Of a stretch of DNA of 33,739 bases, positions 7,773 through 17,997 are shown one piece after another. The translations under genes and the position numbers were made by a program. The DNA is from an uncultured Pseudomonadota bacterium. Its GTDB lineage: Bacteria; Pseudomonadota; Gammaproteobacteria; Burkholderiales; SG8-41. Every line of letters starts with the position of its first letter. Within the stretch, counting starts at the first letter, position 1. Location of the stretch: contig CAMPGR010000028.1 in the NCBI GenBank assembly GCA_946885605.1, positions 1 to 33,739 of the forward strand, read 5' to 3'. The notes under the pieces were generated by a model. The model searched no databases, was not told where the DNA came from, and worked only from the letters and a program-made list of their open reading frames with translations.

Positions 7773-8828
7773 ATGGACATCCTCGGCACGCTCGAAAGCT
7801 GGTTCGGCCCGACCTGGCCCGCGGTCTGGACGCTCACGAAGATCGTCGCCATCGTCGTCCCGCTCATGCTGTGCGTCGCCTACCTGACGCTCGCAGAACG
7901 CAAGGTGATCGGCTGGATGCAGGTGCGCTACGGCCCCAACCGGGTCACGTTCTTCGGCATACGCTGGCTCGGCGGCTGGGCGCAGCCTATCGCCGACGGG
8001 CTCAAGCTGCTCGTGAAGGAGATCATCGTCCCGAGCGGGGCCAACAAGTTCCTGTTCGTGCTCGCGCCGGTCATGGCCATCATGCCGGCGCTCGCGGCGT
8101 GGGCCGTCATACCCTTCGGGCCGGAGCGCGTGCTGGCCGACATCGATGCCGGGCTGCTCTACATCATGGCCATCACTTCGATGGGCGTTTACGGCATCAT
8201 CATCGCGGGCTGGGCATCGAATTCCAAGTATGCGTTTCTGGGAGGCCTGCGCTCCGCCGCGCAGATGTTGTCGTACGAGCTTGCGATGGGGTTCGCGCTG
8301 GTGTGCGTGCTGATGGCCGCGCAGAGCCTCAACCTCGGCGATATCGTGCGGATGCAGCAGGGCGACTACGGGCTTTTCAGCTGGTTCTGGATCCCGCTCT
8401 TCCCGATCTTTCTCGTGTATTTCATCGCCGGGGTGGCGGAAACCAATCGCGCGCCGTTCGACGTGGCGGAGGGCGAGTCCGAGATCGTCGCCGGCTTTCA
8501 CGTCGAGTATTCGGGCATGGCGTTCGCGGTCTTCTTCCTCGCCGAATACGCGAACATGATTCTCGTCTCGACCCTCGCGACCGTGATGTTCCTGGGTGGC
8601 TGGCTCTCGCCCGTGCCTTTCCTGCCGGACGGGTTCATCTGGCTCGCCGCAAAAGTGTCGCTGCTGCTGTTCTGCTTCCTGTGGTTCCGTGCGACCTTCC
8701 CGCGCTACCGCTACGACCAGATCATGCGCCTCGGTTGGAAGGTTTTTCTGCCGCTCACGATCGCCTGGATCATCGTGCTCGGCGCTTGGATGCAGACGCC
8801 GCTCTGGGTGTGGTGGAGGCCGTTATGA
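7773..8828 (+). CDS. nuoH: NADH-quinone oxidoreductase subunit H
   Basis: NuoH/ND1 is the membrane subunit that forms the entrance to the quinone chamber. Its product is a hydrophobic protein of 351 residues with about eight membrane helices. Family signatures are [19 protein letters not shown] near the N-terminus, the acidic loop [28 protein letters not shown] (given in parts: AETNRAPFD and [10 protein letters not shown]) and [15 protein letters not shown]. The ATG at 7773 gives the normal [10 protein letters not shown] start; a TTG two codons upstream is the alternative. Its stop overlaps the nuoI start. Confidence 0.97.
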   Translation: MDILGTLESWFGPTWPAVWTLTKIVAIVVPLMLCVAYLTLAERKVIGWMQVRYGPNRVTFFGIRWLGGWAQPIADGLKLLVKEIIVPSGANKFLFVLAPVMAIMPALAAWAVIPFGPERVLADIDAGLLYIMAITSMGVYGIIIAGWASNSKYAFLGGLRSAAQMLSYELAMGFALVCVLMAAQSLNLGDIVRMQQGDYGLFSWFWIPLFPIFLVYFIAGVAETNRAPFDVAEGESEIVAGFHVEYSGMAFAVFFLAEYANMILVSTLATVMFLGGWLSPVPFLPDGFIWLAAKVSLLLFCFLWFRATFPRYRYDQIMRLGWKVFLPLTIAWIIVLGAWMQTPLWVWWRPL

Positions 8829-9316
8829 TGTCGCGGGTCGCCGGGTTCTTCCGGACTTTTCTTCTGTTCGAGCTGGTCAGGGGCATGATGCTGACGGGCC
8901 GGCATCTTTTCGCGCGCAAGATCACCGTTCAGTTTCCCGAGGAGAAAACGCCGCAGAGCCCGCGTTTCCGCGGGCTGCACGCATTGCGTCGCTATCCGAA
9001 CGGAGAAGAGCGCTGCATCGCGTGCAAGCTGTGCGAGGCGGTCTGCCCGGCGCTCGCGATCACCATCGATTCGGAGCAGCGCGCGGACGGCACGCGGCGC
9101 ACGACGCGCTACGACATCGATCTCACCAAGTGCATCTTCTGCGGGTTCTGCGAGGAGTCTTGCCCGGTCGATTCGATCGTCGAGACGCGCATACTCGAAT
9201 ACCACGGTGAGAAGCGCGGGGACCTGATCTTCACGAAACCGATGCTGCTCGCGATCGGCGATGCGCAGGAAGCGCGGATCGCGCAGGACCGCGCCGAGGA
9301 CGCGGCATACCGCTAA
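8825..9316 (+). CDS. nuoI: NADH-quinone oxidoreductase subunit I
   Basis: NuoI (TYKY) carries two [4Fe-4S] clusters, N6a and N6b, between NuoG and NuoB. Both ferredoxin motifs are complete: C64, C67, C70, C74 ([12 protein letters not shown]) and C103, C106, C109, C113 ([12 protein letters not shown]). At 163 residues it is full length. Two in-frame ATGs (8825 and 8828) are possible; the first overlaps the nuoH stop in TTATGATG. The gene runs straight into nuoJ, the stop being followed at once by the nuoJ ATG. Confidence 0.97.
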   Translation: MMSRVAGFFRTFLLFELVRGMMLTGRHLFARKITVQFPEEKTPQSPRFRGLHALRRYPNGEERCIACKLCEAVCPALAITIDSEQRADGTRRTTRYDIDLTKCIFCGFCEESCPVDSIVETRILEYHGEKRGDLIFTKPMLLAIGDAQEARIAQDRAEDAAYR

Positions 9317-9940
9317 ATGACGTTCGAAGCCTTCATCTTCTATTTCTTCTCGGCGGTCCTGCTGTTCGCCGCGCTGCGGGTGATCACGGCGCGCAACCCG
9401 GTCCACGCGGCGCTGTTCCTGGTGCTCGCGTTCTTCACCTCCGCTGGCATCTGGCTCCTGCTGCAGGCGGAATTTCTGGCGATCGCGCTCGTGCTCGTCT
9501 ACGTCGGCGCGGTGATGGTGCTGTTCCTCTTCGTCGTGATGATGCTCGACGTCAATCTCGCGCGCATACGCGAGCATTTCTGGAGCTATCTGCCGATCGG
9601 CGCGCTGGTTGCGCTCCTGCTCGTGGCGGAAATGGCGCTGGTGCTGCTGGGCGGCTATTTCAGCACGGAGGGCGCGCCCGAGCCGCCCGCGTTGCCTGAG
9701 GCCTACAGCAATACCAAGGAGCTCGGCCGGCTGATCTACACCGAGTACGTCTACGCGTTCGAGATCGCGGCGGTGATTCTGCTCGTCGCCATCGTGGCGG
9801 CGATCGCGCTCACCTTGCGCCGCCGCAAACAGACCCGGTACCAGGACCCGGCACGCCAGATTGCCGCGCGGCGCGAGGAGCGGGTGCGGCTGGTGCCCAT
9901 GCCGGCGGAGCGCACGGCGGGCGGGGAGAAGACGCAATGA
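9317..9940 (+). CDS. nuoJ: NADH-quinone oxidoreductase subunit J
   Basis: NuoJ/ND6 is a membrane subunit of complex I with five predicted helices. The product has 207 residues. It contains [16 protein letters not shown], the family region [21 protein letters not shown] (helix with the conserved tyrosine and glycine, given here as [13 protein letters not shown]), a longer loop around residues 115-140, and a last helix followed by an arginine-rich tail. It overlaps nuoK by 4 bases (ATGA). Confidence 0.96.
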   Translation: MTFEAFIFYFFSAVLLFAALRVITARNPVHAALFLVLAFFTSAGIWLLLQAEFLAIALVLVYVGAVMVLFLFVVMMLDVNLARIREHFWSYLPIGALVALLLVAEMALVLLGGYFSTEGAPEPPALPEAYSNTKELGRLIYTEYVYAFEIAAVILLVAIVAAIALTLRRRKQTRYQDPARQIAARREERVRLVPMPAERTAGGEKTQ

Positions 9941-10242
9941 TCTCGCTTTCCCATTACCTCGTGCTCGGTGCGATCCTCTTTGCGATCAGCGTGGTCGGCA
10001 TCTTTCTCAACCGCAGGAACGTGATCGTGCTCCTGATGGCGATCGAGTTGATGCTCCTCGCCGTGAACCTCAATTTCGTGGCGTTCTCCCATTTCCTCGA
10101 CGACCCGGCGGGGCAGGTTTTCGTGTTCTTCATCCTGACAGTGGCGGCCGCCGAATCCGCGATCGGGCTCGCCATTCTCGTCGTGCTGTTCCGCAACCTG
10201 GGCACGATAGACGTCGAGGAGCTCGACAGCCTGAAGGGATGA
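9937..10242 (+). CDS. nuoK: NADH-quinone oxidoreductase subunit K
   Basis: NuoK/ND4L is a 101-residue protein with three membrane helices. Two buried glutamates needed for proton transfer are present in [15 protein letters not shown] and [13 protein letters not shown]. The length is exactly typical. The ATG overlaps the nuoJ stop. A 74-base gap without a gene precedes nuoL. Confidence 0.97.
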   Translation: MISLSHYLVLGAILFAISVVGIFLNRRNVIVLLMAIELMLLAVNLNFVAFSHFLDDPAGQVFVFFILTVAAAESAIGLAILVVLFRNLGTIDVEELDSLKG

Positions 10243-10316
10243 CCGGAAAAGGGAAGGGAATGCGGGAGGGTCGCGCGCATGCTGCGCGCTAAGCCGGCCC
10301 CAGCCATCGAAACAAC

Positions 10317-12302
10317 ATGACAGGAACTGAGCTGCTTTATCTCGTTGTGCCGCTTGCGCCGCTCGCCGGCGCCCTCGTGGCGGGCCTCTTCGGCCATGTC
10401 ATCGGACGGCGCGGCGCGCACTGGGTCACGATCCTCGGCATGGTGGTCTGCACCGTCGCTTCGGCCATCGTCTTTGTCGACGTGCTGGACGGCAACGTCT
10501 ACAACGGCGTGGTGTACACCTGGCTCGTGTCGGGCAACACGAGCTTGGAGGTCGGTTTCCTGATCGACCGCCTGTCGGCCACGATGATGCTTGTCGTGTC
10601 CTTCGTTTCGCTCATGGTGCACATCTACACCATCGGCTACATGGCGGACGACCCCGGCTACCAGCGCTTCTTCTCCTACATCTCGCTCTTCACTTTTTCG
10701 ATGCTCATGCTCGTCATGAGCAACAACTTCCTGCAGCTCTTCTTCGGCTGGGAAGCCGTGGGGCTCGTCTCATACCTGCTGATCGGTTTCTGGTACACGC
10801 GCCCGAGCGCGATCTACGCGGCCCTGAAGGCGTTCCTCGTCAACCGCGTGGGCGACTTCGGGTTCCTGCTCGGCATTGGGCTGATCCTCATGTATTTCGG
10901 CACGCTCGATTATTCGGCCGTGTTCGCAGCGGCGCCGAAGCTCGCGGACAACACCATCGAACTCATCCCGGGCGCAACCTGGTCGCTGATGAGCGTGATC
11001 TGCATCCTCCTTTTCATCGGCGCGATGGGCAAGTCGGCGCAGTTCCCGCTGCACGTGTGGCTGCCCGATTCCATGGAAGGCCCGACGCCGATCTCCGCGC
11101 TCATCCACGCCGCGACGATGGTGACGGCCGGCATCTTCATGGTGGCCCGCATGTCGCCGTTGTACGAGTTTTCGGAAACGGCGCTGTCGGTCGTGATGGT
11201 CATCGGCGCCATCACGGCGCTGTTCATGGCGCTCGTCGCGATCGTGCAGAACGACATCAAGCGCGTGGTCGCATATTCGACGCTCTCCCAGTTGGGGTAC
11301 ATGACCGTTGCGCTCGGTGCCTCGGCCTATGCGGCCGGGATTTTCCACCTGGTGACCCACGCGTTCTTCAAGGCACTGCTCTTCCTCGGCGCCGGCTCGG
11401 TCATCATCGCGCTGCATCACGAGCAGGACATGCGCAAGATGGGCGGGTTGCGCCGCTACATGCCGATCACGTACTGGACGGTGCTGATCGGCGCCATTTC
11501 GAGCGTGGGCATACCGGGATTTGCCGGTTTCTTTTCGAAAGACACCATCATCGAAGCCGTGCACCTCTCCTCGGTGCCGGGCGCCGGCTTTGCCTATTTC
11601 TGCGTCGTCACCTGCGTCTTCGTGACCGCGCTCTACACCTTCCGCCTCGTGTTCATGACGTTCCACGGGCCCGAGCGCTTCCGCGATGCGCACCACGGCG
11701 GGCACGCCGGAGGCGCGCATGAAGCGCACGCCGTGCCGCACGAGTCGCCGCCCGTCGTCACGGTGCCGCTGGTTTTGCTCGCCATTCCGTCCATCGCCGC
11801 GGGGTGGCTGATCGGCCCCGTGCTGTTCGGCGGCTATTTTGGCGAGGCGATCGTCGTCAGGCCCGATCACGACGTGCTGGCCGAGCTCGGTCGCGAGTTT
11901 CATGGCGTATGGGGCATGATGACCCACGCGTTCGCGACGCTCCCGTTCTGGCTCGCGCTCGCGGGCATCGCCACAGCGGCATGGCTCTATCTCGCCCGTC
12001 CCGATCTGGCCAACATCATCCGCGCGAAAGCGGGAGTGCTCTACACCATTCTCGAGCGCAAGTACGGGTTCGACGAGGCCTACCAGAAGATCTTCGGCGA
12101 CGGCGCGGTGCGCGTCGGCACCGGTCTCTGGAAGCGCGGCGATGTGGGCGTGATCGACGGCCTTTTCGTGAACGGCTCGGCGCGCCTCGTCGCATGGTTC
12201 GCGACGGTGATGCGCAGGATACAGACCGGATACATCTACAACTACGCTTTTGCGATGATCTTCGGCGTTCTGGTCCTCCTCACCATGATTTTCGTCCTTT
12301 AA
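10317..12302 (+). CDS. nuoL: NADH-quinone oxidoreductase subunit L
   Basis: NuoL/ND5 is the distal antiporter-like proton-pumping subunit, with the long lateral helix at its C-terminus. The 661-residue product has many membrane helices and conserved pump blocks: FFGWEAVGLVSYLLIGFW, GKSAQFPLHVWLPDSMEGPTP (key lysine in MGKSAQFPLH), SALIHAATMVTAGIF, AYSTLSQLGYM and HLVTHAFFKALLFL. A histidine-rich loop (about residues 460-480) is common in this family. nuoM starts 26 bases downstream. Confidence 0.97.
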   Translation: MTGTELLYLVVPLAPLAGALVAGLFGHVIGRRGAHWVTILGMVVCTVASAIVFVDVLDGNVYNGVVYTWLVSGNTSLEVGFLIDRLSATMMLVVSFVSLMVHIYTIGYMADDPGYQRFFSYISLFTFSMLMLVMSNNFLQLFFGWEAVGLVSYLLIGFWYTRPSAIYAALKAFLVNRVGDFGFLLGIGLILMYFGTLDYSAVFAAAPKLADNTIELIPGATWSLMSVICILLFIGAMGKSAQFPLHVWLPDSMEGPTPISALIHAATMVTAGIFMVARMSPLYEFSETALSVVMVIGAITALFMALVAIVQNDIKRVVAYSTLSQLGYMTVALGASAYAAGIFHLVTHAFFKALLFLGAGSVIIALHHEQDMRKMGGLRRYMPITYWTVLIGAISSVGIPGFAGFFSKDTIIEAVHLSSVPGAGFAYFCVVTCVFVTALYTFRLVFMTFHGPERFRDAHHGGHAGGAHEAHAVPHESPPVVTVPLVLLAIPSIAAGWLIGPVLFGGYFGEAIVVRPDHDVLAELGREFHGVWGMMTHAFATLPFWLALAGIATAAWLYLARPDLANIIRAKAGVLYTILERKYGFDEAYQKIFGDGAVRVGTGLWKRGDVGVIDGLFVNGSARLVAWFATVMRRIQTGYIYNYAFAMIFGVLVLLTMIFVL

Positions 12303-12328
12303 AAGCCAAGAAGAAGACGCTGACCTCC

Positions 12329-13822
12329 ATGCTTTTCGGCCTTCCGCTACTGAGCCTTGCGATCTGGGTGCCGATCGTCGCCGGCACACTGGTGCTCGCC
12401 ACCGGATCGGATCGCAACGCACCTCTTGCGCGAGCCATCGCGCTCGTCGGTTCGCTGCTGGGTTTCCTTGTCACGCTTCCGCTATACCGCGAGTTCGACC
12501 CTGCCGCGAGCGGCTTCCAGTTCGTCGAGTTCGCGCCCTGGATCGAGAGCTTCAACGTCAACTACCACCTCGGCATAGACGGCGTTTCGCTGCTGCTCAT
12601 CCTGCTCAACAGCTTCACCACGGTTCTGGTGGTCATCGCCGGATGGCGCGTGATCGAGGAACGGGTTGCGCAGTATATGGCGGCCTTCCTGTTCCTCTCG
12701 GGCTTCATGAACGGCGTCTTCAGCGCGCTCGATGCGCTCCTCTTCTACGTGTTCTTCGAGGCGACGCTGATCCCGATGTTCATCATCATTGGCGTCTGGG
12801 GCGGGTCGAACCGGGTCTATGCGGCGCTCAAGTTCTTCCTCTATACGCTACTCGGCTCCTTCCTCATGCTGGTGGCGCTGATCTACCTCTACAACGTCTC
12901 GCAGGGGAGCTTCTCCCTCCTCGACTACTACGAGCTGCCGCTGTCGCTTGTCGAGCAGGTGCTGATCTTCATCGCGTTCTTCATGGCATTCGCAGTCAAG
13001 GTGCCGATGTGGCCGGTGCACACCTGGCTCCCCGACGCGCACGTGGAGGCGCCAACCGGAGGGTCCGTCGTGCTCGCCGCCATCATGCTGAAGCTCGGCG
13101 GCTACGGCTTCCTCAGACTCACGCTGCCGATCCTCCCCGACGCGAGCCATTACCTCGCCGGCTTCGTGATTGCACTGTCGCTCATCGCCGTGGTCTATAT
13201 CGGACTGGTGGCGCTCGTGCAGTCGGATCTCAAGAAGCTGATCGCCTACTCGTCGATCTCGCACATGGGGTTCGTGACACTCGGGATCTTCATTTTCAAC
13301 CCGCACGGCATGGAAGGCGCCGTGGTCCAGATGATTTCCCACGGCTTCGTGTCCGGAGCGCTGTTCCTCTGCGTCGGCGTGCTCTACGACCGGGTCCACT
13401 CCCGGGAAATCGCCGACTATGGCGGGGTCGTCAACACCATGCCGGTGTTCGCGGCGCTGTTCATGCTGTTCGCCATGGCGAATTCAGGGCTTCCGGGCAC
13501 GAGCGGGTTCGTGGGCGAGTTTCTGGTCATCATGGGCGCCGTGCAGGTCAACTTCTGGTATGCGTTCGCCGCGGCGAGCACGCTGGTATTCGGCGCCGCC
13601 TACACGCTGTGGATGTACAAGCGCGTGATGTTCGGGCCGGCCGCAAATGCCCGGGTGGCGGCGCTCAAGGACGTGAGCGCACGGGAGTTCCTCGTGCTCG
13701 GCCTGCTCGCCGTCGCGGTGCTTGCGATGGGGCTTTATCCCGCTCCGTTTGCCGAGGTCCTGCACACCTCGCTGAACGAGCTCCTCGCCCACGCCTCGCA
13801 GACCAAGCTGCAGACCCCGTAG
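12329..13822 (+). CDS. nuoM: NADH-quinone oxidoreductase subunit M
   Basis: NuoM/ND4 is the second antiporter-like pump of the membrane arm. The ATG at 12329 gives MLFGLPLLSLAIWVPIV and 497 residues, the usual size; the frame is open further upstream but there overlies nuoL. Typical signatures are YHLGIDGVSLLLILL, FEATLIPMFIIIGVWG, AFAVKVPMWPVHTWLPDAH with the conserved lysine, GGSVVLAAIMLKLGGYGF and AYSSISHMGFV. It lies 12 bases before nuoN. Confidence 0.97.
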   Translation: MLFGLPLLSLAIWVPIVAGTLVLATGSDRNAPLARAIALVGSLLGFLVTLPLYREFDPAASGFQFVEFAPWIESFNVNYHLGIDGVSLLLILLNSFTTVLVVIAGWRVIEERVAQYMAAFLFLSGFMNGVFSALDALLFYVFFEATLIPMFIIIGVWGGSNRVYAALKFFLYTLLGSFLMLVALIYLYNVSQGSFSLLDYYELPLSLVEQVLIFIAFFMAFAVKVPMWPVHTWLPDAHVEAPTGGSVVLAAIMLKLGGYGFLRLTLPILPDASHYLAGFVIALSLIAVVYIGLVALVQSDLKKLIAYSSISHMGFVTLGIFIFNPHGMEGAVVQMISHGFVSGALFLCVGVLYDRVHSREIADYGGVVNTMPVFAALFMLFAMANSGLPGTSGFVGEFLVIMGAVQVNFWYAFAAASTLVFGAAYTLWMYKRVMFGPAANARVAALKDVSAREFLVLGLLAVAVLAMGLYPAPFAEVLHTSLNELLAHASQTKLQTP

Positions 13823-13834
13823 CGAGACTCCGCC

Positions 13835-15283
13835 ATGCAATACATCCTTCCCCTGTGGCCCGCATACCCGGAGCTCTTTCTGCTCTTCATGGTATGCGTG
13901 ATCCTGCTCGCGGACCTCTTCGTGAGCGACGAGAGGCGCATCGTGACGTACGCGCTCACCCAGTTTGCGCTTGCGGGGGCGATTGCGATCACGTGGCTCA
14001 CGCTGCGCATCGAGCCCGCCTACACCTTCAGCGGCATGTTCGTGGACGACGTCATGTCGGACGTGCTGAAGCTGCTCGTGTATCTCGGCGTGATGGGGAT
14101 ACTCGTGTATTCACGGCCATACCTTGCCGCGCGCGGGATGTTCCGGGGGGAATTCTTCGTGCTGACGCTGTTCTCGACGATCGGCATGATGGTCATGATC
14201 TCGGCGAACCATCTCCTCACGCTCTACCTCGGGCTCGAGCTGATGACGCTCTCGCTCTACGCGATGGTGGCCCTGCAACGCGATTCCGCCACGGCGACCG
14301 AGGCCGCGATGAAATATTTCGTGCTCGGCGCGCTCGCCTCCGGGATGCTGCTCTACGGCATGTCGATGCTCTACGGCGCGACCGGTACGCTCGAAATCAC
14401 GCGGCTTGCGGAAGCGATCTTCGACGGCAGCGGCAAGGAAGCGGTGCTCATATTCGCGCTTGTCTTCGTCGTCGCGGGCATCGGGTTCAAGCTGGGCGCC
14501 GTGCCGTTCCACATGTGGGTGCCCGACGTCTATCATGGCGCCCCGACCGCGGTCACCGTCTTCATCGGCTCGGCGCCGAAGCTCGCGGCGTTCGCGTTCA
14601 TCATGCGGCTCCTCGTACAGGGGCTGGGCGCCGAGACGCTGCTCATCGAATGGCAGCAGATGCTGGTCGTCATGGCGGTGCTCTCGCTCGCGATCGGCAA
14701 CCTCGTGGCGATCGCGCAGACCAATCTGAAGCGCATGCTCGCCTATTCGACGATCTCGCACATGGGCTTCCTGCTGCTCGGCATTCTTTCCGGCGACTTG
14801 AACGGCTACGGGTCGGGCATGTTCTACGTCCTGGTGTACGTGGCGATGAACATCGGCGCGTTCGGCATGATCATGGTGCTCTCCCGCGCGGAGTTCGAAG
14901 CCGAGAACCTCGAGGACTTCCGGGGGCTCAACCAGCGCAGCCCCTGGTACGCGTTCGTGATGCTGCTGCTCATGTTCTCCATGGCGGGCGTGCCGCCGAC
15001 GGTCGGGTTCTACGCCAAGCTGTCCGTGCTGCAGGCGGTGATCAATGCGGGCTACGTATGGCTTGCCGTCGTCGCGGTCGTCTTCGCGCTGATCGGCGCC
15101 TTTTACTATCTGCGCGTGGTGAAGCTCATGTATTTCGACACGCCGTTGGACACCGCGCCGCTCAAGCCGCGTGCGGACGTCCACGTGGTGATGAGCTTGA
15201 ACGGCCTCGCGATGCTCTTCTTCGGCATTCTGCCCGGACCGCTGATGGCGCTCTGCCTCTATTCGATTCAGGTGTCGCTCTGA
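13835..15283 (+). CDS. nuoN: NADH-quinone oxidoreductase subunit N
   Basis: NuoN/ND2 is the third antiporter-like pump and the last gene of the operon. The product has 482 residues and about 14 helices. Landmarks include [56 protein letters not shown] with the conserved lysine, and [14 protein letters not shown]. Many Betaproteobacteria carry a small DUF2818 membrane-protein gene between nuoN and the NUDIX gene. Here only 37 bases separate them, so it is absent. Confidence 0.97.
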   Translation: MQYILPLWPAYPELFLLFMVCVILLADLFVSDERRIVTYALTQFALAGAIAITWLTLRIEPAYTFSGMFVDDVMSDVLKLLVYLGVMGILVYSRPYLAARGMFRGEFFVLTLFSTIGMMVMISANHLLTLYLGLELMTLSLYAMVALQRDSATATEAAMKYFVLGALASGMLLYGMSMLYGATGTLEITRLAEAIFDGSGKEAVLIFALVFVVAGIGFKLGAVPFHMWVPDVYHGAPTAVTVFIGSAPKLAAFAFIMRLLVQGLGAETLLIEWQQMLVVMAVLSLAIGNLVAIAQTNLKRMLAYSTISHMGFLLLGILSGDLNGYGSGMFYVLVYVAMNIGAFGMIMVLSRAEFEAENLEDFRGLNQRSPWYAFVMLLLMFSMAGVPPTVGFYAKLSVLQAVINAGYVWLAVVAVVFALIGAFYYLRVVKLMYFDTPLDTAPLKPRADVHVVMSLNGLAMLFFGILPGPLMALCLYSIQVSL

Positions 15284-15320
15284 GTCGGTAAACACCGCTC
15301 ACCGCTTACGAAAGCTCATC

Positions 15321-15875
15321 ATGACCGACAAGCATGCCGACTTCACGGAAACGACGGTTTCGTCCGAAGTGGTGTATCGCGGCGGATTCTTCGAGGTGTT
15401 CCGGGACGAAATCCGGCGTCCTGACGGCAAGCCCGCGGTCCGGGAATACATCAGGCACCCGGGCGCCGTGATGATGGTGCCGCTGCTCGATGCGCGCACG
15501 GTCATCCTCGTGCGGCAGTTCCGTTACCCGCTCCGCCGCCATTTCATCGAAGTGCCCGCCGGGAAGATGGAGCCGGGCGAGGACCCGCTTGCAACCGCCA
15601 GGCGCGAGCTCGTGGAGGAGTGCGGCTATGAGGCCGCGAGCTGGCAGCATGTCACCACGCTCCATCCGTGCATCGGCTACTCTGACGAGCGAATCGAGTT
15701 CTATCTCGCGCGCGATCTGACACACGTCGGGAGCGGGCCCGAGGACGGGGAATTCCTCGAAGTTCTTCCCACTCCCATCGATCAGGCGCTGGAATGGGTG
15801 CGGCAGGGCGCGATTACCGACGTGAAGGCGATCATCGGCCTCATGTGGCTCGACCGGATGCTCCGGGCTGTGTAG
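15321..15875 (+). CDS. nudF: NUDIX hydrolase, ADP-ribose pyrophosphatase type
   Basis: Predicted to split ADP-ribose into AMP and ribose 5-phosphate (NudF-like). The 184-residue protein has the complete NUDIX box GX5EX7REUXEEXGU starting at GKMEPGE and running to RRELVEECGY, at about residues 76-98. Upstream are VYRGGFFEVFRDEIRRPDG and the strand VPLLDARTVILVRQFRYPLR, typical of the ADP-ribose subgroup. Its position right behind nuoN is common in Betaproteobacteria. Substrate is inferred from family and context only. Confidence 0.88.
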   Translation: MTDKHADFTETTVSSEVVYRGGFFEVFRDEIRRPDGKPAVREYIRHPGAVMMVPLLDARTVILVRQFRYPLRRHFIEVPAGKMEPGEDPLATARRELVEECGYEAASWQHVTTLHPCIGYSDERIEFYLARDLTHVGSGPEDGEFLEVLPTPIDQALEWVRQGAITDVKAIIGLMWLDRMLRAV

Positions 15876-15890
15876 CGCACACCGCTGCAA

Positions 15891-17900
15891 CTAGCAGGCG
15901 CGGGCGCGAAGCGGCTCCACGGCGTGCTCGAGGGGCTGCGGGCGCTGGAAGAGATAACCCTGACCGTACTGCGCGCCCATGTCGGTGAGGATTTTCAGCA
16001 CCTCAGGCGTTTCCACCCACTCGGCTATCACCTGCTTGCTCAGGCCGCGCGCGACATCGTTCAGCGCGCGGACGAAGATGCGGCTGCCTTCGTCGACCGC
16101 GAGGTCCCGTATGAAGCTGCCGTCGATCTTCAGGTAATCGACCTCGAAGCGCTTAAGGTAATAGAAGGAGCTGAACCCGGCGCCGAAATCGTCGAGCGCG
16201 AAGCGGCATCCCATTTCCTTCAGCTGCCGGATGAAAGTCAGCGTCACGTCGATTTCCGACATCGCCGCCGTTTCCGTGATCTCGAAGACGAGCTGGCTCG
16301 GATCCGCGCGGCTCTCCCGCAAGAGCTGGATGAAGCGCTTGATCCAGCGCTGGTCGGAAATGCTGACGCGCGAGAGATTGACGAAGTAGCGCAGCTTCTT
16401 TCCGAACTGTTGGTTGCGGCGCATGAACGCGAGCAGCTTTTCCACCACGCAAAGGTCGATCTCCTGCACGAGCCCGAGAGATTCGGCGATCTCGATGAAG
16501 TGGCCGGGCAGGATGTGCCGTCCGTCGTCCTCGCGGATGCGCACCAGTATCTCGTGGTGGACCGGCTTCTGGTCGGAAAGGCGCACCACCGGCTGGGAGA
16601 ACAGGATCAGCCGGTCCTCGTCGAGCGCATCGCGCAGGTGCTTCGCCCAGTGCACGCGCTTGTGCGTGCTGCGGAGGTTTTCGGACGCCTGGTCGGAGAG
16701 GATGTAGCGGTTGCGCCCCGAGTCCTTCGCCTGGTACATCGCGATGTCCACGTTCGAGAGCAGGGCGGGTAGGTCGCTTCCGTGAAACGGGTAAAGCGCG
16801 ATGCCGATCGAGACGCTCAGGTTGGAAATCACCTTCTGCTCGCTTGCCTGGAAGCGGTAGTGGGCGATCGCGTCCAGCGCCTTTTCCGCAGCGTCGACCG
16901 CCTGCTGGCGCAGCCCCCCGGGCAGATGGATGGCGAACTCGTCGCCGCCCAGCCGGTAAAGCTCGCCGTCGCGCGTGCGCGTGAGGTCCCGCAATACGCT
17001 GCCCACGCCGACGATGAGCTGGTCGCCGGCGCGATGGCCGAAGTTGTCGTTGACGTACTTGAAGTGGTCGATGTCGAGAAAGAGGAGGGCGCCGACGCTG
17101 CCTTCCATCATCGCCGCTTCGATGCTCTGCTGCAGGCTCAGCCGGTTCGGGAGGTCGGTGAGCACATCGTGCAACGCCATGTGCTCGACGCGCTGGGTAG
17201 CGAGATACTGCTCGGTGATGTCGCGCGCGGTGCCGCGAATGCCGAACGGCGTGCCGTTCTCGTCGAGCACGACCCGTGCGTTGATCCCGATCCAGCGATC
17301 CTCGCCGTGGGCGGTGCGCAGGTGCGTCACGTAGTTCTTGATCTCGCCCTTGCGCTTCAACGTCGCAAGGAAGCGCCGGTTCGAGACGTGCGAGGATTCG
17401 GCCTCGAAATCGAAGAAGCAGCGTCCGGCGAGTTCACGGGGGGCGAGGCCCAGTATGTCGTGCGCGGCATTGTTGAGGAAGGTGAAGCGGCCCTGCGCGT
17501 CGGTCGTCCAGATGAGATCGTGAGAGGTTTCCACGAGGTCGCGATAGCGGTTCTCGCTCTCGACCAGCAGCTGGATGATGCGGCGCTTTTCTGCGAGCGA
17601 GCGCTTGATGGTCGCGAGCTCGCGCGAGCTCTTCTCGGCGCCGGAGTTGAGCAGCGACACGGCAAGCCGGTCGATCAGGTCCTTGGAATAACGGCGGTGC
17701 CCACCGTTCGTGCGCAACGCGATGAGCACACCCTGTTCGTCCCAGCGACGCAGCTTCTGAATGGGAATACCCAGCAGCTCAGAAGTCTGCTGTATCGTGT
17801 ATTCCGCCTGTCCCCTGGACACCCTGCCCCTGCCCTTTCTGATAGTTGAAGCGGGCATGCGCCCGGTTGCGTGCCGGGCGCGTTTTCTGATTTTTGTCAT
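15891..17900 (-). CDS. MerR-type HTH / PAS / GGDEF / EAL protein
   Basis: A predicted cyclic-di-GMP enzyme. Numbered from the ATG at 17900 (669 residues): a MerR-like helix-turn-helix at about 34-80 (YTIQQTSELLGIPIQKLRRW, then GGHRRYSKDLIDRL), a linker helix, a PAS domain at about 120-230, GGDEF at about 240-403 (motif GGDEF at 318-322) and EAL at about 420-655. Cyclase and phosphodiesterase motifs both look intact: EIL for EAL, VNLS, EITE, DDFGAG, LKID, AEWVE and QGY. An RxxD precedes GGDEF but one residue off the usual I-site spacing. A GTG at 17975 would add 25 unlikely residues. It follows the RpfF-like gene on the same strand, as rpfR follows rpfF in Burkholderia, but carries an HTH at the N-terminus. 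Confidence 0.88.
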   Translation of the reverse strand: MTKIRKRARHATGRMPASTIRKGRGRVSRGQAEYTIQQTSELLGIPIQKLRRWDEQGVLIALRTNGGHRRYSKDLIDRLAVSLLNSGAEKSSRELATIKRSLAEKRRIIQLLVESENRYRDLVETSHDLIWTTDAQGRFTFLNNAAHDILGLAPRELAGRCFFDFEAESSHVSNRRFLATLKRKGEIKNYVTHLRTAHGEDRWIGINARVVLDENGTPFGIRGTARDITEQYLATQRVEHMALHDVLTDLPNRLSLQQSIEAAMMEGSVGALLFLDIDHFKYVNDNFGHRAGDQLIVGVGSVLRDLTRTRDGELYRLGGDEFAIHLPGGLRQQAVDAAEKALDAIAHYRFQASEQKVISNLSVSIGIALYPFHGSDLPALLSNVDIAMYQAKDSGRNRYILSDQASENLRSTHKRVHWAKHLRDALDEDRLILFSQPVVRLSDQKPVHHEILVRIREDDGRHILPGHFIEIAESLGLVQEIDLCVVEKLLAFMRRNQQFGKKLRYFVNLSRVSISDQRWIKRFIQLLRESRADPSQLVFEITETAAMSEIDVTLTFIRQLKEMGCRFALDDFGAGFSSFYYLKRFEVDYLKIDGSFIRDLAVDEGSRIFVRALNDVARGLSKQVIAEWVETPEVLKILTDMGAQYGQGYLFQRPQPLEHAVEPLRARAC

Positions 17901-17997
17901 GAGTTTACCAGACCTGCGCGGTGCAGGGTGGTCTCGTGCAGGGAGTACGTGAACCCCGACTGTGGCATATTTCACGCCGCGCCCCCGGAAACCCGGC

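Noticed and set aside
12643..15291. 882-codon + strand frame overlapping nuoM and nuoN
   Set aside because: Its translation is Arg/Ala-rich and both underlying frames encode textbook membrane subunits.
16782..17849. 355-codon + strand frame opposite the GGDEF/EAL gene
   Set aside because: The - strand frame contains complete PAS, GGDEF and EAL motifs; this one has none.
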